A DNA stretch of 64,000 nucleotides from Hymenobacter psoromatis (GTDB taxonomy: Bacteria; Bacteroidota; Bacteroidia; Cytophagales; Hymenobacteraceae): positions 4,588,001 through 4,652,000 of the forward strand of contig NZ_JAIFAG010000001.1 in assembly GCF_020012125.1 (NCBI RefSeq). The letters run 5' to 3'. Below the pieces are notes generated by a model. It was given only the letters and a program-made list of their open reading frames with translations. It did not search any database and had not been told where the DNA came from. The translations under genes and the position numbers were made by a program. Positions 8,508-17,492 of this stretch are shown piece after piece. How positions within the stretch are numbered: the stretch's first letter is position 1; every line of letters starts with the position of its first letter.

Positions 8508-9308
8508 CTACCCATTCATCACTATCAGCGTGCGCGTACCCTGGCCGGGGGCCGACTGCTGGCTGAAGCGGGCGCGCAGCATACGCACGCGCACTTCGAT
8601 GCTGCGCAGGCCCGCGCCGGGGGCGGCGGGCCGGGCCAGGGCCAGCGCTTCGGGGTCGAAGCCGCAGCCGTCGTCGGCCACGGCCAGGCTGAGGCTGGGG
8701 CCAGTCTGGTGCAGGTGCACATCGAGGCGGGTGGCCCCGCGGGCGTGCTTCTGGGCGTTGTGAATCAACTCTTGGCAGATGCGGTACAGGGCCAGCTCCT
8801 GGGCGAGGGGTAGGGGCTGCTCATACTCGATGGCTAGCTCCACGGGCAGGGAGCCGGTTTCGGTGCTCACGTCGGCGAGGTGCTGCAAGGCTTCGGCCAG
8901 CCCAAAGCGGTCGAGCACGGCCGGGTAGAGGCTGTGCGAGAGGCCGCGCACGTCCTGCACCGAGTTGCCCAGTATATCCTTGAGCAGCGCCAGCAGGCCC
9001 GCCGACTCGGGGGTGGGGCTGCTGCTTTCGAGGCGGCCGGCCAGCAGCTTGGCCGTGGCCAGCGTGGAGCCGATGCCGTCGTGCAGGTCGCGCCCGATGC
9101 GCTCGCGCTCGGTTTCCTGGGCCTGAATGACGGCCGCCAGCAGCTGCTGCTGGTACTCGGCCTCGGCCGCGCGCAGCCGCAGCTGCTGCTGCAGCAACCG
9201 CTTCTGGTACACTACGATAAATAACACCAGCCCTACCCCCGAAAGCAGCATGAAGCTGATGCCGCCAATCAGCAGCTGGCCGAACGCTAATTCTGGGGGC
9301 GAATCCAT
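8508..9308 (-). CDS. Sensor histidine kinase, HisKA_3 (NarX-like) type
   Basis: Kinase partner of the response regulator downstream. One N-terminal membrane helix (LLIGGISFMLLSGVGLVLFIV, about residues 11-31 without the last bases of the run) is followed by a coiled coil. The dimerisation/phosphoacceptor motif is QETERERIGRDLHDGIGS (His in DLHDG), and an HATPase domain follows: N-box ELIHNAQKHA, G1 VADDGCGFD, and GAGLRSIEVR. ATG 9308 overlaps the end of the upstream membrane-protein gene by 22 bp, which indicates translational coupling and rules out the longer upstream starts. It has no input domain of its own. Confidence 0.9.
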   Translation of the reverse strand: MDSPPELAFGQLLIGGISFMLLSGVGLVLFIVVYQKRLLQQQLRLRAAEAEYQQQLLAAVIQAQETERERIGRDLHDGIGSTLATAKLLAGRLESSSPTPESAGLLALLKDILGNSVQDVRGLSHSLYPAVLDRFGLAEALQHLADVSTETGSLPVELAIEYEQPLPLAQELALYRICQELIHNAQKHARGATRLDVHLHQTGPSLSLAVADDGCGFDPEALALARPAAPGAGLRSIEVRVRMLRARFSQQSAPGQGTRTLIVMNG

Positions 9309-9934
9309 AGGGCCACGAGGTAGCAGCTGTACAACACCACCAAAAGTAGCGCGTGAATGGCCCAGATGTCCAGGTTGAGCTGGTTGGAATAGTGCGTGAG
9401 CAGAAAGTTGCTGAATAAATAAATCTGAGACTTGCCCAAATGATTGATAACCAGGCCTACCGACACCCAAAACATCGGCTCCCGGTCGAGCCGGGTCACG
9501 CGCAGCTCGTTCAGCAGCTTGCGAAAGTAAAGCCCTACCATACCCAGAATGAGGAAGCTCTCTAGCAGTTGCAATGCCGGCTTAAAGCGCGCGGCCTCGG
9601 GAAAAAGCCAGCTATCGAGGGCGCAATAAACCACGAAAGCCCCCGCCAGCCACGGCCGCACCCGCGAAAACCCAGGGTAGCGCAGCGTCTTATCATAGAC
9701 CAGCGCGAGCAGCCAAAGCTCGCCCGCCGCGAAAATGGGGCCGATAAACAGGTTGGGTCGATGATAGTGTTTCAGCGTAGAGCCCGCTATTTCGCTGATT
9801 ACTTCCAGCGCCACTACCCCCGTCAGATAACGCAGGTTGGCTGGCAGGCGCCGAAAGCGCATAAGGCTGCTGAGTGCTAGGCCAGCAAGTATCAGGTAGG
9901 CTAAATTGGTAACAGCATCAGACGCAAAGTCCAT
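9287..9934 (-). CDS. Multi-pass membrane protein, putative sensor partner of the kinase
   Basis: A 215-residue integral membrane protein of unknown family, with about six or seven hydrophobic helices (for example YLILAGLALSSLMRF, PWLAGAFVVYCALDSWLF, IWAIHALLLVVLYSCYLVAL). It overlaps the histidine kinase gene by 22 bp and is the first gene of the three-gene unit. Because the kinase has only one short membrane helix and no sensing domain, this protein is a good candidate for the signal receptor; that role is inference. ATG 9934 is the first in frame. Confidence 0.8.
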   Translation of the reverse strand: MDFASDAVTNLAYLILAGLALSSLMRFRRLPANLRYLTGVVALEVISEIAGSTLKHYHRPNLFIGPIFAAGELWLLALVYDKTLRYPGFSRVRPWLAGAFVVYCALDSWLFPEAARFKPALQLLESFLILGMVGLYFRKLLNELRVTRLDREPMFWVSVGLVINHLGKSQIYLFSNFLLTHYSNQLNLDIWAIHALLLVVLYSCYLVALWIRPQN

Positions 9935-9991
9935 TCGTCCGTTTTTGCAGCGAGCGCAGAGGCTAGCTTATAACTAGTAGAGGACCAACTA

Positions 9992-10729
9992 TTAACACTT
10001 GGGCGGGCAGGGCTGCGCCATATTCAGAATCGGGTTGGCTCCGCTCGCTACGCTTACCTCCTCCCTACCCCGGCGGTCCAGGTGCAGGGCCAGGGCAAAC
10101 GTGTGGGCCAGCATATCACTGCCGGTGGGGTCGGGCTGGTAAAAGTCGTGCAGCACGAAGGAGATGCGCAGCAGCTGGCCGTCCAGCGTCCGCAGGTAGT
10201 GAAATACGGCCGCGAACTCGCCCAACTCGAAGGTGTAGCCGCGCAGCGGGCCATAATGGCTAGCGAAATACGCCGGCAGCACAGCCGGGGCAGCGGACCA
10301 GGCAGCCAGCCAACGCTGCGCTAACACATTGGCAACCTGATTTTTGTGAATGGTCTGGACCGCTAATTCTACGGCATTGCCCAGCTCCGGCTTATCCAGG
10401 TAGAGGCGCTCGGGCACGTAGTACGACGATACGCGGGCATCGAGCGCATCAGCGGCGAACAGGGCCAGCAAAAACTGCGGCTCCCCGCCCGGTACCAGCG
10501 CCTGAATAATAAAGCGGGCCTTAATATGCACCGCGCCAATCGTAGACACCAGCTGCGCAATGCGCTCGATAGAAAATCCAACGCCGGTAACCAACTGCTT
10601 ATCAGACATAAAGCTAGCTTGCAGTGCCCGCTCATCGGGCTGGCTGATAAGCTCAACCCAGGTCGAAACGGCTTGGTCAAATGCTGGCTGCGGCAGGATG
10701 CCGACAAGGGAGCTGTCGCGGGTAGCCAT
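9992..10729 (-). CDS. Hypothetical protein
   Basis: A 245-residue soluble-looking protein I do not recognise. No signal peptide remains if translation starts at ATG 10729 (MATRDSSLVG). An upstream in-frame ATG at 10780 would add a hydrophobic leader (HLALLYSFTLSPF), so export cannot be excluded. Composition and codon use match the neighbours. It lies upstream of the sensor unit on the same strand, 57 bp from it, and could belong to the same transcript. Confidence 0.7.
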   Translation of the reverse strand: MATRDSSLVGILPQPAFDQAVSTWVELISQPDERALQASFMSDKQLVTGVGFSIERIAQLVSTIGAVHIKARFIIQALVPGGEPQFLLALFAADALDARVSSYYVPERLYLDKPELGNAVELAVQTIHKNQVANVLAQRWLAAWSAAPAVLPAYFASHYGPLRGYTFELGEFAAVFHYLRTLDGQLLRISFVLHDFYQPDPTGSDMLAHTFALALHLDRRGREEVSVASGANPILNMAQPCPPKC

Positions 10730-10813
10730 GAGGAAAGGAGAAAGTGTGAAAGAATAGAGTAGCGCTAAGTGGCTGAGCACCTTAGGGTGACTGCCAGTAA
10801 CTATTTAATCCAA

Positions 10814-10844
10814 AAAGCCCCCACGCAGGCTGCACGGGGGCTTT
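10814..10844. terminator. Terminator-like hairpin
   Basis: AAAGCCCCC (10814-10822) pairs with GGGGGCTTT (10836-10844), with a short A run before it and a T-poor tail after it. It lies between the minus-strand mgtE end (10973) and the start of the hypothetical gene at 10729, and would end mgtE transcripts. Confidence 0.6.
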
Positions 10845-10920
10845 CAAGGGAGGCCTTCGTACCAAACTGAAGCCGGATTGCTAGCTGCAAAGAGAGTGCC
10901 GGATGCCTGGCAATTATAGC

Positions 10921-10957
10921 GTATAACTACCTGATTCACAAAAACAGGTAGTTATAC
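10921..10957 (-). terminator. Hairpin directly behind mgtE
   Basis: GTATAACTACCTG (10921-10933) is perfectly complementary to 10945-10957, with an 11-base A-rich loop. It sits 15 bases after the mgtE stop and is AT-rich compared with its surroundings. Confidence 0.6.
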
Positions 10958-10972
10958 CTGCCCCCTGCCTGC

Positions 10973-12352
<1,380 letters not shown>

Positions 12353-12426
12353 GGGCAGGGCTGAAAAACCACTACATGGTTTTTGCTGAAGGTAGTTGTT
12401 TCGCTAGGCAGTATGGGGTAGTGGGG

Positions 12427-12434
12427 CAAAATTA
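12427..12434 (-). promoter_or_regulatory. -7 box (TAATTTTG) for mgtE
   Basis: Plus-strand CAAAATTA reads TAATTTTG on the mgtE strand, an exact TAnnTTTG match about 75 bases before the start codon. Confidence 0.5.
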
Positions 12435-12514
12435 CGCCCGAATACCTGGCTTGTTGGCGACGCGGCCGGCATTTTTGGCGTACTTCGCGGCTGCATTCGC
12501 TTCCGCCCATTGTT

Positions 12515-13330
12515 TTGACTATTGTTCCCCCACCGCCCGCCGCCGCCCCGCCCCAGGGCACCATCGTGGTGCTGGGCGGCGGCCACGATGCCGTGCTGCT
12601 GGCGCTGCTGGCCCGGCTGCTGCCTACCCCCACGGCCCCCATCGAAGTGCTGACGGCAGCCACCGCCCACGAGCCCGCCCGCACCCACGCCGCCTACGCC
12701 GCCGAGCTGGGCGCGCTGGGCTGCCGCCAGGTAAACCACCTGGTAGTGGACGAAGCTCACCCCGCCGATGCCCCCACTACTTTGGCCCGCCTGCGCGCCG
12801 CCGCCCTGCTGCTGCTGACGGGCGGCGACCAGGAGCGCCTCACCGATTTTCTGCGGGGCACCGAGTTCTTGGCCGTGCTGCGCCAGCGCGGCCAGCACGA
12901 TGCGGGCTTCGTGCTGGCCGGCACCAGCGCCGGCGCGGCCGCCCTGGGCACCCAGATGCTGGTGGGGGGTAGGGGCTGGCGCAGCCTGCTGGCTGGCGGC
13001 ATCGACGTGCTGCCCGGCCTCGACGTGCTGCCCGGCCTGCTCATCGACCAGCACTTTGCCGAGCGCGCACGCTACCCGCGCCTGCTGCACGCCGTGCTGG
13101 CCTACCCCCACCTGCTGGGCCTGGGCCTGAGCGAAGAAACCGGCCTGATTTTCCGGCCTGGCCAGCCCCCCGAAGTTTTTGGCGATGAAGTAGTTATGCT
13201 CGTAGATGGCCGCCAGCTCCGCCACGCGCACTACGCGGGCCTACCCCCCGGCCGGCCCGTGGGCGGCCAGGGCTTTCAAGTTAGCTTGCTAGTGGCGGGC
13301 GACACCGTTGAAGTAGCGCAAATTCTCTAA
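12515..13330 (+). CDS. Cyanophycinase-like S51 peptidase
   Basis: Serine exopeptidase of the peptidase E / cyanophycinase family. The nucleophile elbow AGTSAGAAAL (about residues 133-142) is clear, preceded by LLLTGGDQERL, the family's Gly-Gly-Asp/Asn-Gln motif, and the protein starts with a Rossmann strand TIVVLGGGHD. No cyanophycin synthetase is in the window, so the substrate may be another dipeptide or isopeptide. The start is probably TTG 12515 because no ATG precedes the first strand in frame; that is uncertain. Region 12966-12973 inside it carries the octamer GGGGTAGG. Confidence 0.85.
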   Translation: MTIVPPPPAAAPPQGTIVVLGGGHDAVLLALLARLLPTPTAPIEVLTAATAHEPARTHAAYAAELGALGCRQVNHLVVDEAHPADAPTTLARLRAAALLLLTGGDQERLTDFLRGTEFLAVLRQRGQHDAGFVLAGTSAGAAALGTQMLVGGRGWRSLLAGGIDVLPGLDVLPGLLIDQHFAERARYPRLLHAVLAYPHLLGLGLSEETGLIFRPGQPPEVFGDEVVMLVDGRQLRHAHYAGLPPGRPVGGQGFQVSLLVAGDTVEVAQIL

Positions 13331-13333
13331 TTT

Positions 13334-13396
13334 GTGCGCGAGCGTAGCGAGCATGGTCGCTCGGGCGGTACTGCTTGCTCGCTGGCACTCGCGCAC
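13334..13396. repeat. GC-rich inverted repeat downstream of the cyanophycinase-like gene
   Basis: GTGCGCGAG..GCGAGC (13334-13352) is complementary to GCTCGC..CTCGCGCAC (13377-13396), and a second small stem (CGAAC/GTTCG at about 13396-13411) follows. It lies between the stop at 13330 and the lipoprotein start at 13482 and may end the upstream transcript. Confidence 0.5.
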
Positions 13397-13481
13397 GAAC
13401 TGGAAAGTTCGCGCTACTGCTTGGGCACCAAAACTTATTAGATTCGCGTTGGGCTGGCGACCAAAATTTTGTCCGCATTTC

Positions 13482-14582
13482 ATGCTTTTGCTTCGTTCTC
13501 GGTTCTGGATAGTGGGTTGGCTGGCGCTGCTGGCCGTGGGCTGCACCCGTAAAACGGTGTCGTTCAATTCGCGGTCCGGCGACCTGGCTGCGGCTGGCTT
13601 CGTGTCCCCTGGCGACACGCTCACGACCACCGGCCGCAAGGGCGCGCCCAAGCTGAGCATCGCGGGCCGCAAAGCCGTGCTCACCAAGGCCGAAGAGCGT
13701 GCCGCTAAGGATGCCGAGAAGAACGCCCAACGCAAGAAGCGCGTCAAGAAAAAAGTCTTTCTGGGCGAGCGGGTGAAGAAGGCCGTCGTGAAATCGGGCC
13801 CCAAGGGGCGCAACCAGACGCTGGAGATTTTTTACTACCTCAAGACTTTCAAGCAGCCCAACCCGATGGCGCCGGCCGTGTACTACTTCAGCCCTAAGAA
13901 ACACAAGATTTTCAAGGCCGTGGGCGACCTGGACCCCGCCACCGACAAAGTGCTGCACGGCACTTATAAGAAAATGCAGAACAACCAAGTGCTCGAAACC
14001 GGCTACTTCGCCAACGGTACCCGCCACCTGCGCTGGGAGAAATTTGACAAAAAAGGTGTGCTGCTGACTAAAACCCACTACGAGCTGGGTTTCCCGCGCG
14101 ATGCTAACATCAGTTACTACGACGCCGGCCAGACCATGCTTAAAGAAGTGGTGCCCTACGTAAATGGTAAGCTGGAAGGTGATTACGCGATGTTTCGCAA
14201 CGACGGCCGCCGCCTCTGGACCGGCCACTTTGAGAACGGCCACCGGGTAGGGGAGTGGACCAACTTCGGCGACTACAAGAAGTACCCGCACTACGTGTTC
14301 CAGTACGGCGAGAGCGGCTACGACCCCGAGGTGGAGGAGCCCGAACTCATTCGCGAATACAGCCGCGGTGGCTCGGTCATCTTCGATAAGGAGAAAAACT
14401 TCGACACCCGCGGCGGGGCCGACCCCGACGCGGCCACCGTTACCAAGGATGCCCGCCGCCCCGGCAACCACGGCAAAAGCCTCCCGCGCGCGCCTATTCG
14501 TAAGCCCCAGGACCGCCGCCCCGGCTACCACCCACCGGCCCCGGTGGCCACCCCGCCACCCGTCTCGCCCACGCCTCAATAA
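13482..14582 (+). CDS. Lipoprotein with MORN/YwqK-like repeats
   Basis: A 366-residue predicted lipoprotein: the signal peptide ends in LLAVGC with Cys21 as lipidation site. A Lys/Arg-rich segment follows (about 70-100), then imperfect repeats of the G-x-Y/F-x-N-G type (HGTYKKMQNNQVLETGYF, EGDYAMFRNDGRRLWTGHF) typical of MORN/YwqK antitoxin-like modules, and a Pro-rich tail. Start ATG 13482 is set by the lipobox; longer upstream frames run through the inverted repeat. It probably faces the periplasm. The gene overlaps yraN tail-to-tail by 7 bp. Function unknown. Confidence 0.8.
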   Translation: MLLLRSRFWIVGWLALLAVGCTRKTVSFNSRSGDLAAAGFVSPGDTLTTTGRKGAPKLSIAGRKAVLTKAEERAAKDAEKNAQRKKRVKKKVFLGERVKKAVVKSGPKGRNQTLEIFYYLKTFKQPNPMAPAVYYFSPKKHKIFKAVGDLDPATDKVLHGTYKKMQNNQVLETGYFANGTRHLRWEKFDKKGVLLTKTHYELGFPRDANISYYDAGQTMLKEVVPYVNGKLEGDYAMFRNDGRRLWTGHFENGHRVGEWTNFGDYKKYPHYVFQYGESGYDPEVEEPELIREYSRGGSVIFDKEKNFDTRGGADPDAATVTKDARRPGNHGKSLPRAPIRKPQDRRPGYHPPAPVATPPPVSPTPQ

Positions 14583-14935
14583 AACGCATCCTCAAAAACC
14601 TCGACCCGAAAGCCGCTGCTGAGTTGGGTAAGGGCCACGATGTCGAAGCGGATGTCGCCGCGCCAGTCCAACTCTTCTTGTAAGTGAGTGGCAGCGAGGC
14701 GAAAAAGCTCTTTTTTGCGGGCTGAAACGAAAGTTTCGGGCGGCCCGAACTGGCTGCCGGAGCGCGTTTTGACTTCCGCGAAAACCAGCAGCGCCGTACC
14801 CTGGCGCAGCACCAGGTCTACTTCGGCGCGGCCGTGGCGGTAGCCCTGGGCCAGCACTTCGTAGCCCGCTTGCCGGTAATAAGCGGCGGCGGCAGCCTCG
14901 CCAGCCTGGCCCAGGGCGTGCGCGTCGGTGGCCAT
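14576..14935 (-). CDS. YraN family protein (UPF0102), endonuclease-like
   Basis: Small 119-residue protein of the restriction-endonuclease-like fold. The PD-(D/E)xK-type residues are visible as EVDLVLR and VFAEVKTRS, preceded by the conserved LGQAGEAAAAAYY and GYEVLAQGYRHGRAEVD. The family is widespread and thought to act on DNA, possibly in recombination, but its role is not settled. ATG 14935 begins right at the conserved region. The last 7 bases overlap the convergent lipoprotein gene. Confidence 0.9.
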   Translation of the reverse strand: MATDAHALGQAGEAAAAAYYRQAGYEVLAQGYRHGRAEVDLVLRQGTALLVFAEVKTRSGSQFGPPETFVSARKKELFRLAATHLQEELDWRGDIRFDIVALTQLSSGFRVEVFEDAFY

Positions 14936-15028
14936 GAGAAAGGGGGTAATGAGTTGAAAAACAAGGGGTAGGCTTGGCGCGCTTCCTGCCGCCCGCCCGG
15001 TTCGCAAGCTAAAGCCTAAACAGCGAAG

Positions 15029-15036
15029 TAACTTTG
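15029..15036 (+). promoter_or_regulatory. -7 box (TAACTTTG) for lipB
   Basis: Exact TAnnTTTG match 46 bases before the lipB start codon. Confidence 0.55.
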
Positions 15037-15082
15037 CTGAACCGCTGGGCCGGGTGGCTCGCGGGTTTCAGCTTATTATTTT

Positions 15083-15874
15083 ATGGACTTATACTCGGCT
15101 TGCAGCGCGCCCGTAGTGGCCCCGGCGGCCGGGGCTGCGCCCGTGGCGGCCATTGCCGCCCAGCGGGTGGTGCAGGTGCAACGCCTGGGGCTGGTGCCCT
15201 ACGTGCCCACCTGGGAGCTACAAGAGCAGTTACTCGCCGATACACTGGTCATCAAAGCCCACAACCGCACGTCTGAGGCTGCTGGCCTACCCCCCCAGCC
15301 CACGCCTAACCACCTGCTCTTCTGCCAGCATCCGCCCACCTACACACTGGGCAAAAGTGGTAAGCCCGAGCATTTATTGCTCGATGAGGTGGGCCTGGCG
15401 GCGCACGGGGCCACGTTTCACCGCATCAACCGCGGGGGCGACATCACTTTCCACGGCCCCGGCCAACTGGTGGCCTACCCTCTGCTCGACTTAGAGAACT
15501 TCCGGCCCGACATTCACTGGTACCTGCGGGCGCTGGAGGAGGCCGTTATTCAAACCCTGATGACCTACGGGCTGCGGGCGGGCCGCATTGCGGGCCTCAC
15601 TGGTGTGTGGCTGGATTGGGAAGAGGGCGCGCCCGCGCCCCGCAAAATCTGCGCGATGGGCGTGCGGTGCAGCCGCTGGGTCACGCTCCACGGCCTGGCC
15701 CTCAACGTGAACACCGACCTTAGCTACTTTGGCCACATTGTGCCCTGCGGTATCACCGATAAGGCCGTAACTTCCTTGCAGGCTGAGCTGGGCCGGGCCG
15801 TACCCGTGGAAGAAGTGCAGGAACGATTACTGACCGAATTTCTACGTCAGTTCGACGCGCGGCTGGCGGTTTAA
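15083..15874 (+). CDS. lipB: Octanoyl-[ACP]:protein octanoyltransferase LipB
   Basis: Transfers octanoate from ACP to lipoyl domains, the first step of lipoate synthesis. The 263-residue protein has the family motifs RGGDITFHGPGQLVAYPL, the catalytic Lys in PRKICAMGVR and the catalytic Cys in HIVPCGITDKAV. The first ~30 residues (Ala/Pro-rich) precede the usual start of the fold and are probably a disordered extension; Met1 is kept because it is the only good ATG and the promoter lies upstream. Lipoyl synthase is not in the window. Confidence 0.96.
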   Translation: MDLYSACSAPVVAPAAGAAPVAAIAAQRVVQVQRLGLVPYVPTWELQEQLLADTLVIKAHNRTSEAAGLPPQPTPNHLLFCQHPPTYTLGKSGKPEHLLLDEVGLAAHGATFHRINRGGDITFHGPGQLVAYPLLDLENFRPDIHWYLRALEEAVIQTLMTYGLRAGRIAGLTGVWLDWEEGAPAPRKICAMGVRCSRWVTLHGLALNVNTDLSYFGHIVPCGITDKAVTSLQAELGRAVPVEEVQERLLTEFLRQFDARLAV

Positions 15875-15923
15875 TTTAGGGTCTGCCGCAATCTGATTTC
15901 CCTTTCATTACGTTCTCTAGGCT

Positions 15924-16346
15924 ATGAAGCAAGACATTCCTTTTGACCCGGTAGAAGGCGTTTCCATCGCCGTCGTGCCCGACGAGGCGGTAACGCTCGG
16001 CACGGCCGACATGTCAGTTTGGACGGTCTACTTGCTCAACAACAATGACTTTGGCTTGACCAACGTACTCATTAGCGCCGAAGGCTACGGGACGCAGCCC
16101 GCGGGCGAGGCCGTGCGCACCTCTACCCTGCGCTACCATTTTGAGGCCGTAGCGCCGCACTCGGCCACGCAGGTTGAATTAATTGACCCCGCCGTATTTC
16201 ACCTCACCAACCAATACTGGGTGAGCTATTACCAGCAAGACCGGATTTTTGATAAAAAATTTATATTCGTCCCCGATTCTATCGTGCCAGCCAATTGCCG
16301 TCCCCTTGCCCTGCTGGCGGGCCGGCCGGGGGTGTTGCACGGCTAG
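15924..16346 (+). CDS. Conserved hypothetical protein
   Basis: A 140-residue cytosolic-type protein with no signal peptide and no motif I can name. It has an even beta-rich pattern (SVWTVYLLNNNDFGLTNVLI, NQYWVSYYQQDRIFDKKFIF) suggesting a small single beta-sandwich domain. It sits 49 bp after lipB and 53 bp before the WecA/TagO-type gene, so it may be in an operon with either. Function unknown. Confidence 0.75.
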   Translation: MKQDIPFDPVEGVSIAVVPDEAVTLGTADMSVWTVYLLNNNDFGLTNVLISAEGYGTQPAGEAVRTSTLRYHFEAVAPHSATQVELIDPAVFHLTNQYWVSYYQQDRIFDKKFIFVPDSIVPANCRPLALLAGRPGVLHG

Positions 16347-16399
16347 CTTATCCCCGCGTCGGAGTTCACTTAACTGGCCTGGGCCGCCCCGTCTGCTTC

Positions 16400-17473
16400 A
16401 TGAACCACTTTAGTATTTATCTAGGATTAGCAGGCCTGTGGGCGCTGCTGGTGGCCATGTTCGCGGTGCCGTCCATCGTCTACATTGCCCACCTCAAAAA
16501 CCTGCTCGACACGCCCAACGGCCGCACCGTGCACCAGTCGCTGACGCCGCGCCTGGGCGGGGTAGCGATTTTCGCGGGCTTCATGTCGGCACTCACCATT
16601 TTTGCTCCGCTCAGCAACGGGGTCAAGGAGTTGCTGGCCGGCTGCATCATTCTCTTTTTCGTGGGGCTGAAGGACGACTTGGTGACCATCTCGGTGGCCA
16701 AAAAATTCGTGGGCCAGTTGCTGGCTACCGGCGTCGTGATGATAATGGCCGACGTGCGCATCACCAGCTTTCAGGGTATTCTGGGTATTTACGAGTTATC
16801 GATGGGCTTCAGCTATGGCTTCACCTTCGTCATGATTGTGGGCATTACCAATGCCATTAACCTCATCGACGGGCTCGACGGGCTGGCGGGCTCCATCGTG
16901 CTCATTATCAGCGGCACGTTCGGCTATTATTTCTACCGCTACGGCGGCCCGGCGTTCAGCAACTATGCCTTCGTGGCTGTGTGCTTGATTGGCGGCGTGC
17001 TGGGCTTTTTGCGCTACAACTTCCACCGGGCCAGCATTTTCATGGGTGATACCGGCTCGTTGGTGTGCGGGTTCATCGTGTCCATCCTGGCCATTCAGTT
17101 TATCGAGCTGGGTAGCCGCACGGGGCAGCCGTTTGGCAGCGCGGCCCCGGCCGTGACGCTGGGCGTGCTCTTCGTCCCGCTCTTCGACACGCTGCGCGTT
17201 TTCACGCTGCGCATGGCCGTGGGCCGTTCGCCCTTCATGCCCGATAAAAACCACGTCCACCATCGCATCATGGCGATGGGTTTCTCCCAAATCAGCACCG
17301 TGCTGCTGCTGGGATTGCTCAACGTAGTGGTTATTCTAGGAGTAATCAACTTCTATTCATTAGGTAATTTGCTGCTGATTGGTATCCTGATAGCTTTTTC
17401 GGTGCTACTGAGCGTGTTTTTGGGCGTGTATCAGAGTCGGGCTGCCCGGCGGCAAGTCGCTTCTCCGTCCTGA
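16400..17473 (+). CDS. Undecaprenyl-phosphate sugar-1-phosphate transferase (WecA/TagO/MraY family)
   Basis: Integral membrane enzyme attaching GlcNAc-1-P (or a related sugar) to undecaprenyl phosphate, starting O-antigen or wall-polymer synthesis. The 357-residue protein has about ten helices and the family motifs: TPRLGG, acidic pair in GLKDDLVT, NLIDGLDGLAG, FMGDTGSL, and the HVHHR loop near residue 290 that marks the GlcNAc-1-P branch rather than MraY. The ATG at 16400 begins the first helix; longer frames overlap the preceding gene. The DUF4271 gene starts 19 bp downstream. Confidence 0.93.
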   Translation: MNHFSIYLGLAGLWALLVAMFAVPSIVYIAHLKNLLDTPNGRTVHQSLTPRLGGVAIFAGFMSALTIFAPLSNGVKELLAGCIILFFVGLKDDLVTISVAKKFVGQLLATGVVMIMADVRITSFQGILGIYELSMGFSYGFTFVMIVGITNAINLIDGLDGLAGSIVLIISGTFGYYFYRYGGPAFSNYAFVAVCLIGGVLGFLRYNFHRASIFMGDTGSLVCGFIVSILAIQFIELGSRTGQPFGSAAPAVTLGVLFVPLFDTLRVFTLRMAVGRSPFMPDKNHVHHRIMAMGFSQISTVLLLGLLNVVVILGVINFYSLGNLLLIGILIAFSVLLSVFLGVYQSRAARRQVASPS

Positions 17474-17492
17474 CCCCAATGCCCCTGCTGCC

